A stretch of 64,000 nt of DNA from Prosthecobacter sp. SYSU 5D2 (GTDB lineage Bacteria > Verrucomicrobiota > Verrucomicrobiia > Verrucomicrobiales > Verrucomicrobiaceae): assembly GCF_039655865.1 (NCBI RefSeq), contig NZ_JBBYXL010000013.1, forward strand, positions 1 through 64,000, read 5' to 3'. The notes beneath the pieces are model-generated. The model made no database searches and was not told the DNA's origin. It saw nothing but the letters and a program-made list of their open reading frames with translations. Within the stretch, counting starts at the first letter, position 1; each line of letters starts with the position of its first letter. The translations under genes were made by a program, and so were the position numbers. Below, piece after piece: positions 9,397-17,596 of this stretch.

Positions 9397-9633
9397 ATGA
9401 ATGCGCTCCCTTTTCTGTCCAGGCTTTGGATGATGGTCTTGCTGCCCGCTTTGATGCTCACGACAGCCCTTCTAGGAGCGGAGCCCTCTCCGGTCGTCAT
9501 TGACCCTTTCGAGGCAGAAGCGAAAACGAAAGAGGTCTTGGCGGAGTTCAACGGTTCGCTGGAGGAAGCCACCATCATCACCATTGAATGGGAAGATGTG
9601 ATCATCCAGATCACGCTTCCACCGGAAGTGTAG
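9397..9633 (+). CDS. Small secreted protein
   Basis: This is a 78-residue protein with a clear signal peptide (MNALPFLSRL, then a hydrophobic run to LLGAEP, likely cleavage after about residue 28). The mature part is acidic, about 50 residues (EAEAKTKEVLAEFNGSLEEA, ending ITLPPEV). No recognised family and no cysteines. Its signal peptide and isolated position support a real gene; function unknown. Confidence 0.5.
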   Translation: MNALPFLSRLWMMVLLPALMLTTALLGAEPSPVVIDPFEAEAKTKEVLAEFNGSLEEATIITIEWEDVIIQITLPPEV

Positions 9634-9707
9634 CAGAGCCTGTCAAAAGCCCCGGTCCCTGCGCACATCGGTAAGCCTCCAGGCCTGACGCACTGCAGCC
9701 GTACATT

Positions 9708-10319
9708 TTATTTGGCAAGACGGGCGCTGATCCGTTCCATCTGGCGGCGGTGGAGGCGCATGTGGAAGGCAGACATGAAGTGCCAGTGAGCAGCAGTGAG
9801 GGGGCCGAACCAGGGATGGGGGAATTTGAGGCGAGTTTGGAGGGCGGGGGCGGGGTGGGAGGCGACGGTTTCGCTGAGCTGGTGACAGGCCTGGTCGAAG
9901 GTGGCGATGACGTCCGGGGTGACGTGGGGGCTGGGCTTGACGGCGGCGGTGCTGGCGGCACGAGCGGGCAGGCGGTCCTGCAGGAGGCTGGCAATCACCT
10001 GGGCGATCTGGACGTTGACGATGCGGAGGTGGTCCAGAACCATGAGCAGGGACCAATATCGGCTGCTGTCCTCCAGGCCGGGCAGGCGCTGGATGAGCAC
10101 GGGCTGGGCGAGGTGGGCGGCGGGGGTGCGGTGAATGAGGGCAAGGATGGCGGCCTGCTCCTGAACGAAGGTGACGGCAGCAGCGGCTGACGAGGTGCGG
10201 CGGGCCTGCCAGCGGAAGATGAGCCTGGCGAAGAACATCTCCAGCGGGGGCAGGCCTGCGCCGGGGGGTGCAAGATGGGGGGCGACGGCTGTGGAGGCGG
10301 GATTTGTCAGCTCATTCAT
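9708..10319 (-). CDS. DinB-like / DUF1569 four-helix protein
   Basis: The 203-residue product resembles DinB/DUF1569 proteins. It has a central YWSLLMVLDHLRIVN helix and a C-terminal HPWFGPLTAAHWHFMSAFHMRLHRRQMERI segment with the spaced histidines that usually bind metal in this fold. Such proteins include bacillithiol-type transferases and many uncharacterised stress proteins. ATG 10319 (MNELTN) is chosen; an in-frame TTG at 10334 lies inside the operator. It is divergent from the HxlR regulator at 10381, and the two paired palindromes between them suggest HxlR control of both genes. Confidence 0.65.
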   Translation of the reverse strand: MNELTNPASTAVAPHLAPPGAGLPPLEMFFARLIFRWQARRTSSAAAAVTFVQEQAAILALIHRTPAAHLAQPVLIQRLPGLEDSSRYWSLLMVLDHLRIVNVQIAQVIASLLQDRLPARAASTAAVKPSPHVTPDVIATFDQACHQLSETVASHPAPALQTRLKFPHPWFGPLTAAHWHFMSAFHMRLHRRQMERISARLAK

Positions 10320-10320
10320 A

Positions 10321-10359
10321 CTTGCGATATGCAAGCAAGTTACTTGTTGATTGCAAGTA
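10321..10359. promoter_or_regulatory. Twin inverted repeats, probable HxlR operator
   Basis: There are two palindromes. CTTGC-N5-GCAAG at 10321-10335 and TACTTG-N7-CAAGTA at 10341-10359 share the CTTG/CAAG core. Their centres (10328 and 10350) are 22 bp apart, about two helical turns, so two dimers would bind the same face of the DNA. They fill the gap between the DinB-like gene and the hxlR-type gene. Confidence 0.7.
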
Positions 10360-10380
10360 AAGTTTTAGGCAGGTTGGAGG

Positions 10381-10767
10381 ATGTCTGTTGTGAAGCCGAG
10401 AAAGAAGAATGAGGAGAAGCCAGCGCAGAGCGGCGGGCGGAGGTCGCCGTGCCCGGTGGCCTGCACCCTGGACATCCTGGGAGACCGGTGGACACTGCTG
10501 GTGATCCGGGATCTGCTGCTGGGGAAGGCGCGGTTTAAGGATTTCCTGGCTTCGCCCGAGGGAATTCCGACGAATATTTTGACCGAGCGACTGAAGCGGC
10601 TCCTGGAGCACGAAGTGGTGTGCCAGGTGAGGGATGCGGGGGGATCGCGGCATCTCGCGTATGCGCTGACTGACAAGGGTACGGCGCTGCTGCCGGTGGT
10701 GCGGGCAATGAAGGACTGGGGCCTGGCGTGGGAGGAGGGGACGCGGCTGGGGCTGGTGGGGGATTAA
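10381..10767 (+). CDS. HxlR-family winged-helix regulator
   Basis: This is a 128-residue protein with the full HxlR/MarR-like winged helix: CPVACTLDILGDRWTLLVIRD near residue 22-42, then LTERLKRLLEHEVV and YALTDKGTALLPVV. Cysteines at about 22 and 26 match the redox-sensing position seen in some HypR/HxlR members. Family members sense electrophiles, aldehydes or redox stress and usually control a divergent enzyme gene, here the DinB-like protein. The start is preceded by AGGTTGGAGG, one of the few good ribosome sites in the window. Confidence 0.88.
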   Translation: MSVVKPRKKNEEKPAQSGGRRSPCPVACTLDILGDRWTLLVIRDLLLGKARFKDFLASPEGIPTNILTERLKRLLEHEVVCQVRDAGGSRHLAYALTDKGTALLPVVRAMKDWGLAWEEGTRLGLVGD

Positions 10768-11303
10768 CAGGTAGCGGTTTGGATATCCTCGGGAGACTGG
10801 GGCGTGGGGAAGTGACCTGCCTTGGCGAAGCGCTGGGTGCAGGTGCCGTTGCCTCCAGAGACTCGAACCTCAACCTCCGCACCTTCGCCGATGGCGGTGC
10901 TGACGTGGTAGCAGTGGTGGCAGAAGGTGGGGTGGATTTCGCGGTTGTGGTCGCGGAGGAATTTGATGGCGGGGCAGGTGTGGACCTGGACGGTAACTTC
11001 GCTTTCGGACTCGGTGACTTCGACGTCGGCGCCGGGCTCGGCGGCAAAGAAGGCGCGCCAGTGGGCGGCGACGGCGGGGAGGCCGCCGGCCTGCCAGCGG
11101 CGGGTGACGGGGGCGTAGTAGCTGCGGCCCAGCTCTGCCCAATAACGCAGGAGGCCGTCATGGCCGAGCCGCCGCTGGATGAAGCGGAAAGTGGCGTTGA
11201 CGGCGGTGTAGAAATCGGCTGCGCCGACGGGCTTGACGTCGGTGTAGGGCAGGACGCTGCCGGTTTCGGGGTCAGCCGAGGAGGGACTGGAGCTGTTCGC
11301 CAT
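10764..11303 (-). CDS. L-2-amino-thiazoline-4-carboxylate hydrolase-like protein
   Basis: The product has 179 residues from ATG 11303 (MANSSSPSS). A helical N-terminal half (FIQRRLGHDGLLRYWAELG, YYAPVTRRWQAGG) leads to a C-terminal half with CPAIKFLRDHNREIHPTFCHHCYH, ending GGNGTCTQRF. The ordered cysteines and histidines match the ATC-hydrolase-like family (PF14196), whose namesake hydrolyses a thiazoline to cysteine; many members have no known substrate. The start lies 32 bases inside the end of the upstream aldolase gene, so the two are translationally coupled. It converges with hxlR, the stops overlapping by 4 bases. Confidence 0.6.
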   Translation of the reverse strand: MANSSSPSSADPETGSVLPYTDVKPVGAADFYTAVNATFRFIQRRLGHDGLLRYWAELGRSYYAPVTRRWQAGGLPAVAAHWRAFFAAEPGADVEVTESESEVTVQVHTCPAIKFLRDHNREIHPTFCHHCYHVSTAIGEGAEVEVRVSGGNGTCTQRFAKAGHFPTPQSPEDIQTATC

Positions 11304-12045
11304 TGGATTTGAGGTGGTCGTGGATGCCCCAGAATTCATTGCCCATGGCGAGGATCTGGCAGCCGAGGTCCACGACGGTTTTGGCGTCTTCGATGTTGCC
11401 GACGGGCATGCCCCAGGCTTTGCCGGCGGCTTTGCAAACGGCGGCGAGGCGGGTGGCGGCATCGAGGATCTGGGGATCGCGGATGGAGCCGGTGCAGCCG
11501 AGGCGGAGAGAGAGATCCCCAGGACCGAGGAAGAGGGCATCCACACCGGGAATGGCGATGATGTCGGCCATGGCCTCAAGGGCCTGGGGGGTCTCAATCT
11601 GGAGGATGAGGACGGTTTCGTGGTTGCGCTGCTTAATGTAGTCGTCGCCTTTTTGGATCCAGAAGCCGGCGTCCACACCGGAGCCGTCCAGGCCGCGATC
11701 GCCTACGGGGGGGAATTTGGCGGCTTCCATGAGATGGCGGGCGCGGGCGGTATCATTGACCTGGGGGATCATGAGGGCGGCGACGCCATCCTCCAGGAGG
11801 CGGGAGATGCCGCTTTTCTCCGTGGTGGCGGGACGGAAGAGGCAGTCGATATCGGCCAGATGATGGCGGGCGACGAGCTCGGTAATCTCGCGCGGGTCCC
11901 AGACGCGGTGCTCTCCATCCACCCAGACGCCGTCGTAGCCGAAATGGGCGGCCATTTGGGGATAATAGGGAACATTGGAGCCGAGGGCACAGACGCGGGC
12001 GACCTGACCGGCATCGAGTTTCTGACGGATTTTGGATTTTCTCAT
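11272..12045 (-). CDS. HpcH/HpaI-family aldolase
   Basis: The 257-residue TIM-barrel protein has the family motifs: VWVDGEHRVWDPREI (acid/base region), MIPQVNDTARARHLMEAAKFPPVGDRGLDG, VLILQIETPQALE (metal-binding Glu) and FLGPGDLSLRLG (metal-binding Asp). These class II aldolases cleave 2-keto-3-deoxy acids to pyruvate or a related product with an aldehyde. The exact substrate is unknown. It is the first or second gene of a minus-strand block and overlaps the ATC-hydrolase-like gene by 32 bases. A second, different member of the family is at 55150. Confidence 0.88.
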   Translation of the reverse strand: MRKSKIRQKLDAGQVARVCALGSNVPYYPQMAAHFGYDGVWVDGEHRVWDPREITELVARHHLADIDCLFRPATTEKSGISRLLEDGVAALMIPQVNDTARARHLMEAAKFPPVGDRGLDGSGVDAGFWIQKGDDYIKQRNHETVLILQIETPQALEAMADIIAIPGVDALFLGPGDLSLRLGCTGSIRDPQILDAATRLAAVCKAAGKAWGMPVGNIEDAKTVVDLGCQILAMGNEFWGIHDHLKSNGEQLQSLLG

Positions 12046-12085
12046 GGGTGGGCGGGAGCTGGCAGAAGGGCCGTGAGCAGCGATG

Positions 12086-12736
12086 TCAGGAGCGCAAGGC
12101 CATCATGCGGTAGCCACCGAATACGGTCTCCTGAACGGTGATCTCCCAACCGGTTTCAATTCCTAAAAGATTTGGCAGTTCCTGGCGGCGAAACCCGGCG
12201 CGGATGCTGACCTGCATGTCATACCGGGTGATGTAGTGAAACTGGGCGAGGCTGCAAAGCAGGCGGCCAAGGAGGGTATGGATGCGGTAGCGGGCGGGCT
12301 CGGCCGCGAGGATGACTTTAGTCTCCGCCGGGATGCGTGAGCCAAGCAGGAGGAGCTGCGGGGGCTGAAAGTGATGCAGGAAAAGATTCGCAATGAGGAC
12401 CTGCGAAGGCGGCAGCGGCTGGGCGAAAAGGTCCCCCTGGGTCCAGGCGGCGGCGGAGGGCCAGGTGGCCGGGCGGGGGGCGAGGTCAAAGGCGTGCAAA
12501 TCCGCCTGCTGGCAAAGGCCCTGCCGGACGAGCTGGAGAGAGAGGGCGCCGTCGCCAGCGCCGATTTCCGTGATGCGCCAGCCGGGCCGGGCATGGCGGC
12601 GGAGCATGCGAGCGATCCAGCGATGGTTGCCCATGACGGCATTCACCGTGAGCAGATCCTCCCGGCTGCGCAGGGCATCCGGGTGGTCATGAGGGAGGGT
12701 TTCCAAAAGCTCCGGCTGGACGCTGCGCTGCTGCAT
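12086..12736 (-). CDS. Class I SAM-dependent methyltransferase
   Basis: The product has 216 residues. Motif I is ITEIGAGDGALSLQL at about 55-69, and the acidic strand 2 ends HAFDLAPR. IANLFLHHFQPPQLLLL is the motif IV region. The N-terminal segment (LLETLPHDHPDALRSREDLLTVN) resembles methyltransferases that often sit in pigment or aromatic polyketide loci, but no such genes are nearby, so the substrate is open. It ends 40 bases before the aldolase start and lies 9 bases after the stop of the upstream gene. Confidence 0.8.
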   Translation of the reverse strand: MQQRSVQPELLETLPHDHPDALRSREDLLTVNAVMGNHRWIARMLRRHARPGWRITEIGAGDGALSLQLVRQGLCQQADLHAFDLAPRPATWPSAAAWTQGDLFAQPLPPSQVLIANLFLHHFQPPQLLLLGSRIPAETKVILAAEPARYRIHTLLGRLLCSLAQFHYITRYDMQVSIRAGFRRQELPNLLGIETGWEITVQETVFGGYRMMALRS

Positions 12737-12745
12737 GGGGGCAGG

Positions 12746-13699
12746 TCAGTTTCCGGATGCGCCGCGCAGGATCATCTTGGAGACGTTGATGCTGGAGCGG
12801 GACATGGCTTCGAGCTGTTGCAGATAGGAGTTCAGCGTCTGCCGCTGACCGGCGGTGAGGAATTCCTGGGCACGTTCCGCGACGATGCGGTGGTTGTCCT
12901 GGATCTGGCGCAGCTGCTGGGCGATGACCTCATCGGTGAGGAGGTTGGGGTCGGTGCCGGTCTGGTCATTGAGGCCGCCGACGGAAGAAGGGCTGGTGCG
13001 GACCTGGGCCATGAGAGTGAACAACCGCTGCTCCTGCTCGGGGGAGAGGGGCTCGCCCGAGGCCCCAAAGAGGCTACGACCGATGGTGTCATACTGGGTG
13101 CGCTCCGGCTGCACGGCTTCCCACTGCTGGAAGGTCTGGTAATCGCGGGGTTCGTTCAGGAATTTCTGGATGGAGGCGTTGTACACGGACTGCTGGTTCT
13201 TGGCCTCAGCGATGAGCTCCTGGCGCTGTTCAGGCGTCAGGTTGGGGTTCATGAGCTGGAGGCTGAGATCCGTGAGCGCCTTCTGACGGGCGGTGAGGAG
13301 CTGTTTAAAATTCTGCCTTTCTTCCGGGTTGAGGCCGAGGTGCTCAAAAAGCTGGGCATACCCCACCTCAATCTGCGCGGCCTGCTGCTCGTCAATGACG
13401 GCGCGCATGGCAGGCGTACGAAGCATTTCCTGAAGATTGCCCTGGCTGTCTGTCGCTGCGGTGGCCGGGGCCGGGGAGTCCGTGGCGGCGCTGCCCAGCT
13501 GGGTGGAGGCGGGCTGGGCGGCGGGTTTGCGGGCGAGCTCGGCCCGCAGCTTGGCGATGGTCTGGCGGGCCTCCTGCAGTTCCGATTCCAGCTTCACGGA
13601 TCGGGGATCCACGGAAGCCGGGGTGGCCAAAAGCCAGGCCACGGCACCGATGGAGATGATGCTGACCGCGCCGAGAACGGGGATAAGGAGGTTTTTCAT
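12746..13699 (-). CDS. Membrane-anchored periplasmic coiled-coil protein
   Basis: The 317-residue protein has an N-terminal membrane helix (MKNLLIPVLGAVSIISIGAV), then a coiled coil (about 35-60: LESELQEARQTIAKLRAELA), an Ala/Pro-rich linker and a mostly helical domain with NPEERQNFKQLLTARQKAL and LTPEQRQELIAEAKNQQ. The repeated 'xPEQRQ' pattern resembles Spy/CpxP-like periplasmic helical proteins, but I cannot assign it. It precedes the methyltransferase by 9 bases. Confidence 0.6.
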   Translation of the reverse strand: MKNLLIPVLGAVSIISIGAVAWLLATPASVDPRSVKLESELQEARQTIAKLRAELARKPAAQPASTQLGSAATDSPAPATAATDSQGNLQEMLRTPAMRAVIDEQQAAQIEVGYAQLFEHLGLNPEERQNFKQLLTARQKALTDLSLQLMNPNLTPEQRQELIAEAKNQQSVYNASIQKFLNEPRDYQTFQQWEAVQPERTQYDTIGRSLFGASGEPLSPEQEQRLFTLMAQVRTSPSSVGGLNDQTGTDPNLLTDEVIAQQLRQIQDNHRIVAERAQEFLTAGQRQTLNSYLQQLEAMSRSSINVSKMILRGASGN

Positions 13700-13798
13700 G
13701 CAAAAGGGGGGCTGGTACTAAACAGTCCCCTTTTTATGCACGAGCGTTCATTTTGACCAGACGAAAAATCACCGGGTCAAAGCGGCACCGACGCCAGA

Positions 13799-14815
13799 TC
13801 AGCGGGCGGAGGGTGCCTTCAGCCGGGCGATGAGGTAATCGTAGGTCTGGGCATGCTTCACCTCCGGGGCACCGGGATAAACGAGTTCACAAGGAACGCC
13901 GACGCTCTGGAGCTTTTCCTGGAGCTTAACGCCGAAATTGGCGCTGTGAGTGGGGTCCTTCTGGTCCTGGCCCAGCGCGGGCGGCGCACCATAGGTCATG
14001 TAGATGGGGCAGTCATCGGCGGTGACGTTGGCATAAGGGGAGTATTCCTGAATCCACGGAAGGATCTCCTCACGCCCGGCCAGGAAGAGGGCGAACTGGT
14101 CTTTGCGCTTCTTGGGATCCGTGGTGATGAAACCGAAGGCGTGGCCACCATAGGTGCTGTTGGGCGTCCATTCCACCATCTGCTGGGGGTCCAGGCTGGT
14201 CTGGGCACCGCTGACGGCGGCGCACCAGAGGCGGGTGGACTCGCGGGCGATGGGGTCGCTGCTTTTCGGATCGGCCAGGTCATCATGGAAAGCCAGCCAG
14301 AGGCTGGAGCAGGCACCTGCCGAGCCGCCGGAAGCGCCGATGCGCTCCTTGTCGAGGTTCCACTCGCCGGCCTTGCTGCGGACGAACTGCAAGGCGCGGG
14401 CGGCGTCTTCCAGCGGAGCCTTGACCGGGGGCTTGATGCCTGCGGCGTGGGCCTGGGAGACATAACGATAGTTAATGGAGACGACGGAGATGCCTGCGGC
14501 AAGGTATTTATCCACCGCGATGGCGCGGTTTTTGTCACCCGCCATCCAGCCGCCGCCGTGGATGAAAAACAGCAGCGGGGTGGGCTTATCCGACTCCGCT
14601 TTCCAGAAATCCATGACCTGACGCTCATGCGTGCCATACGCGACGTTGGCCATCGTCGGGGTGGGCAACGGGGCGGTTTTAGGCTTGGCGGCAGCCTTGG
14701 GTTTGGCCGGGGCTTTCGCCGGGGTCTTGGGTTTGACGGGCTTTTCCTGGGCGGAAAGGGAAACGGTTCCGGCAAAGGCGCAGAGGACGGCTAAGGCGAG
14801 ATGGGTTGGACGCAT
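13799..14815 (-). CDS. Secreted alpha/beta-hydrolase (esterase-like)
   Basis: The product has 338 residues from ATG 14815. It has a signal peptide (MRPTHLALAVLCAFAGTVSLSA, cut near residue 22) and a Lys/Pro/Ala-rich linker (KPKTPAKAPAKPKAAAKPK). The hydrolase domain carries the oxyanion motif FFIHGGGWM and the nucleophile elbow GASGGSAGA, and ends with PEVKHAQTYDY, whose His is likely catalytic. This is the BD-FAE/carboxylesterase group often acting on acetylated polysaccharides. The true start is chosen because the upstream frame lacks signal character. Confidence 0.78.
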   Translation of the reverse strand: MRPTHLALAVLCAFAGTVSLSAQEKPVKPKTPAKAPAKPKAAAKPKTAPLPTPTMANVAYGTHERQVMDFWKAESDKPTPLLFFIHGGGWMAGDKNRAIAVDKYLAAGISVVSINYRYVSQAHAAGIKPPVKAPLEDAARALQFVRSKAGEWNLDKERIGASGGSAGACSSLWLAFHDDLADPKSSDPIARESTRLWCAAVSGAQTSLDPQQMVEWTPNSTYGGHAFGFITTDPKKRKDQFALFLAGREEILPWIQEYSPYANVTADDCPIYMTYGAPPALGQDQKDPTHSANFGVKLQEKLQSVGVPCELVYPGAPEVKHAQTYDYLIARLKAPSAR

Positions 14816-14895
14816 GGCAGAAATCATTAACGATGGGGCCGCTGCTGATCTTAACGCAATAAGCGGCCGCATTTGCCAGCGCCAGCATGCGTGGC

Positions 14896-15408
14896 TCAAG
14901 GTTTCCAATTGCCATCCAGCACACCTTTGTCAGTGACGGTGTATTTTTCCCCTTCCATGGCGACGGCCCAGGTGCGGCGTTGGAAGTGCTTTTTATAGGA
15001 CCAGCCAGCCTCGTATTCCCACGAGGTGGGGCTGGTGGTCGTCATCAGGCGGATCTGGATGACGTAAACGGCGATGCCGCGCTCTGGATCCACAATGAGG
15101 TTGTCCAGATCGGAGGTAGTCAGGACGGAGGCACTGATCATGCGCAGATTCAGGTCGTCAAACCGGCGCAGAAAGGGAATGCTGGCGGGGGTGTAGTCGC
15201 GGTTGGGGACGATTTCTCCCAGGGAGATGGAGTAACTTTTCGGCACGCCTGGGTTAGGGTCCGGCAGGGTGCGGATGATCTCCCTCACGAGGGCCTCGGT
15301 GGCGTCGGTTTCATAAGTGTCCAGGCGCAGGCCTTCCCGGTCCACCGGCCCGCAGGCGGTGAGGGTGAGGAGGCAAAGGCTGGCGAGGACAAGGAGGCGT
15401 CGGGTCAT
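14896..15408 (-). CDS. Hypothetical lipoprotein
   Basis: This is a 170-residue protein with a type II signal peptide, [19 protein letters not shown], lipobox LTAC. The mature part ([20 protein letters not shown], then [30 protein letters not shown]) is a compact alpha/beta protein without a family I recognise. It probably attaches to the outer membrane, since the residue after Cys is Gly rather than Asp. It lies 80 bases upstream of the esterase gene on the same strand. Confidence 0.65.
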   Translation of the reverse strand: MTRRLLVLASLCLLTLTACGPVDREGLRLDTYETDATEALVREIIRTLPDPNPGVPKSYSISLGEIVPNRDYTPASIPFLRRFDDLNLRMISASVLTTSDLDNLIVDPERGIAVYVIQIRLMTTTSPTSWEYEAGWSYKKHFQRRTWAVAMEGEKYTVTDKGVLDGNWKP

Positions 15409-15466
15409 GGGCAGGAGGGTCTGTGGCATGGAATACGCCGCAGGGCAACTGGCGGTGCTGACAGGT

Positions 15467-15501
15467 GAATGAGGAAATCCGAATGACGGAACCTGAATGG
15501 A
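15467..15501. repeat. Degenerate GAATGAC heptamer array, intergenic
   Basis: There are five heptamers in strict register: GAATGAG, GAAATCC, GAATGAC, GGAACCT, GAATGGA. It lies between the lipoprotein gene and hflX. It has the same unit as the valS insert and the 61830 array, but no inverted second arm is evident. Confidence 0.5.
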
Positions 15502-15562
15502 GATGGGGTGGGGGTGAGCGGACCGGGCTTGGCAAGTGAGCGATGCTCGGTATAGGTAGCCG

Positions 15563-16891
15563 ATGTTTGATATTCGTGAAAAGCCTCAGAACGTGGACCG
15601 TGCCTTTCTTGTCGGGGCTTATTTTGACCGCCGGAAGGTGCAGGAATCCACCGATCTGCTGGAAGAGCTGAAGGAACTGGTGGAGACGCTGGGCATCGAG
15701 GTGGTGGCGACGGAGCTGGTCTTTGCGCGGGAAATGACGGCGCGGCATCTCATCGGCAAAGGCAAGGCCAAGGAGCTGATGGACGCGGCCAAGGAAGCCG
15801 GGGCAGAGTGCATCGTCTTCGACAACGAATTCTCCCCGGCCCAGCAGCGGGCCTGGGAAAGCGAATCCGGCCTGTGCGTGATTGACCGCCATGAGGTGAT
15901 TTTGGACATCTTCAACATGCGGGCGAAGACCCGCGAGGCGCGGCTGCAGGTGGAGCTGGCACGCATGGAATACTCCATCCCGCGCCTGACGCGGATGTGG
16001 GCTCACCTTGACCGTCAAGGCGGTGGTGCAGGCGGTGGTGTCGGCGGTGCTGGCGCGGCCCGTGGTGAGGGTGAAACCCAGCTCGAAGTGGACAGGCGGA
16101 TGGCCTACAAAAAGCTGGACCGCGTGAAGGCGGAGCTGGAGGAGGTGAAAAAGCAGCGCGATACAATGCGCAAAGAGCGCAGCCGCGTGCCGGTTCCTCA
16201 CGCCGCCATCGTTGGTTATACCAATGCGGGGAAATCCTCCCTGCTGAACAGGTTGACGGATGCGGATGCGTATGTGGAGAACCAGCTTTTCGCCACTCTG
16301 GACACGACGACGCGGCGGATGGAGTTGCCGGACGGCCAGGCCATGCTGGTGACGGATACGGTGGGTTTTGTTCGCAACCTGCCGCATGATCTGGTGCAGA
16401 GCTTCCGGGCCACCCTGGAGGAGGCTGTGCTGGCGGATTTCCTGATCCATGTAGTGGATGCCAGTTCACCCCATGCATTTAGCTTTTATCAAACCACCAC
16501 CGAGGTACTGGCCGAGCTGGGCGCAGGGGACAAGCGGGTGGTCCTGGCATTGAACAAAGCCGACCTCATTGACGATGAGCGGCAGACAGAACTGCGACGC
16601 CAGTTCCCCGAAGGCATCTTCATCTCCGTGAAGACCGGCCAGGGCATGGAGGATCTTTTCCACCGCGTCCATGACATGCTGATCGACCGCGTGGTGCGGC
16701 TGGACCTCAGCATCCCCCTGGACCGAATGGACCTGGTGGCATTGGCGCATCAGGAGGGCAAGGTGCTGGCGGAAAATTACGACCGCGGCCTGGCTGAGAT
16801 CCAGTGTGTGGTACCGAAACGTTTTGAGTCCCGCTTCACCAGCTTTTTGGTAAAAAAGAAAAAAGCGGGCAAAGCCGTGCCGGCGAGCTGA
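15563..16891 (+). CDS. hflX: GTPase HflX
   Basis: The 442-residue protein has HflX architecture. The N-terminal ribosome-binding domain has IGKGKAKEL and [13 protein letters not shown] glycine-rich loop ([12 protein letters not shown]) precedes the [12 protein letters not shown] signature and a long helix. The G domain has G1 GYTNAGKSS at about 216, G3 DTVGF and G4 NKAD. HflX binds the 50S subunit and splits stalled or hibernating ribosomes, as known in other bacteria. The C-terminal basic tail ([13 protein letters not shown]) is lineage-specific. It converges with yaeQ, 12 bases apart. Confidence 0.95.
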   Translation: MFDIREKPQNVDRAFLVGAYFDRRKVQESTDLLEELKELVETLGIEVVATELVFAREMTARHLIGKGKAKELMDAAKEAGAECIVFDNEFSPAQQRAWESESGLCVIDRHEVILDIFNMRAKTREARLQVELARMEYSIPRLTRMWAHLDRQGGGAGGGVGGAGAARGEGETQLEVDRRMAYKKLDRVKAELEEVKKQRDTMRKERSRVPVPHAAIVGYTNAGKSSLLNRLTDADAYVENQLFATLDTTTRRMELPDGQAMLVTDTVGFVRNLPHDLVQSFRATLEEAVLADFLIHVVDASSPHAFSFYQTTTEVLAELGAGDKRVVLALNKADLIDDERQTELRRQFPEGIFISVKTGQGMEDLFHRVHDMLIDRVVRLDLSIPLDRMDLVALAHQEGKVLAENYDRGLAEIQCVVPKRFESRFTSFLVKKKKAGKAVPAS

Positions 16892-16903
16892 CGCCGCCGG
16901 GAC

Positions 16904-17464
16904 TTATTCTGGACCGCCTTGCAAAGATTGCAGGGTGATCTCCACGGATTCCGTGCCATCGCCAATCCAGAGGGCTCCGTCCTGAAGCGTGATCTGCAGG
17001 CTCATGGAGCGCTGGCACATGGCGGCGAGCTTCTGGCTCTGGTCCGCCGGGACCTGCCACACGGTGAGGTTGCGGAGACGGGTGAGCTTGCCAGCGATGC
17101 CTGCCCACCAGGTGGCGGTGCTGGAGCTGAAGCTGTAAACGGTGACGCGGGCGGCGCGGCTGCACAGACGGGTGATGCGTTTTTCATCCGGCTGGCCGAC
17201 CTCGATCCAATGGACGACCAACCCGGTGAGGTCGCGCTGCCAGAGACAGGCTTCATCAGGCTCCCACATGTCTTTGCCAAATTCGAGGGTGCCCTGGTCG
17301 TTGTTGTCCGGGGCATTGAGGGCAAAGGCCAGGAGGCGGATCATCATGCGCTCATCCGTTTCCGAAGGATGGCGTGCCAGGGTGAGGTTGTGATCGCTGT
17401 ACTGGTTGCGATCAATGTCGGAGATCTCGAGGCTGGCTTTGTGGATGGTGGCTTTGAGTGCCAT
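16904..17464 (-). CDS. yaeQ: YaeQ family protein
   Basis: The 186-residue protein matches YaeQ throughout: MALKATIHKASLEISDIDRN at the start, ARHPSETDERMMIRLLAFAL, GKDMWEPDEACLW and IEVGQPDEKR. YaeQ has a PD-(D/E)XK nuclease-like fold; the E-x-G-Q-P-D-E-K-R stretch carries the conserved acidic and lysine residues. Its cellular role is not settled. Length is normal for the family. It converges with hflX. Confidence 0.9.
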   Translation of the reverse strand: MALKATIHKASLEISDIDRNQYSDHNLTLARHPSETDERMMIRLLAFALNAPDNNDQGTLEFGKDMWEPDEACLWQRDLTGLVVHWIEVGQPDEKRITRLCSRAARVTVYSFSSSTATWWAGIAGKLTRLRNLTVWQVPADQSQKLAAMCQRSMSLQITLQDGALWIGDGTESVEITLQSLQGGPE

Positions 17465-17596
17465 AAGGGGCCGCCACCTTACAGCGGCTGGCGTCAGTCA
17501 CAAGATGTGTCTTGGAAACGGTTTTGCAAAACCGGGTGACAGGACGGGGATCACATGACGTTGACGGAGCTTCGCTTTGCCACGTATTGAGATGAG

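Noticed and set aside
12371-13756. A 461-codon plus-strand frame
   Set aside because: It runs against the methyltransferase and coiled-coil genes and has no domain; Gly/Val/Asp-rich shadow composition.
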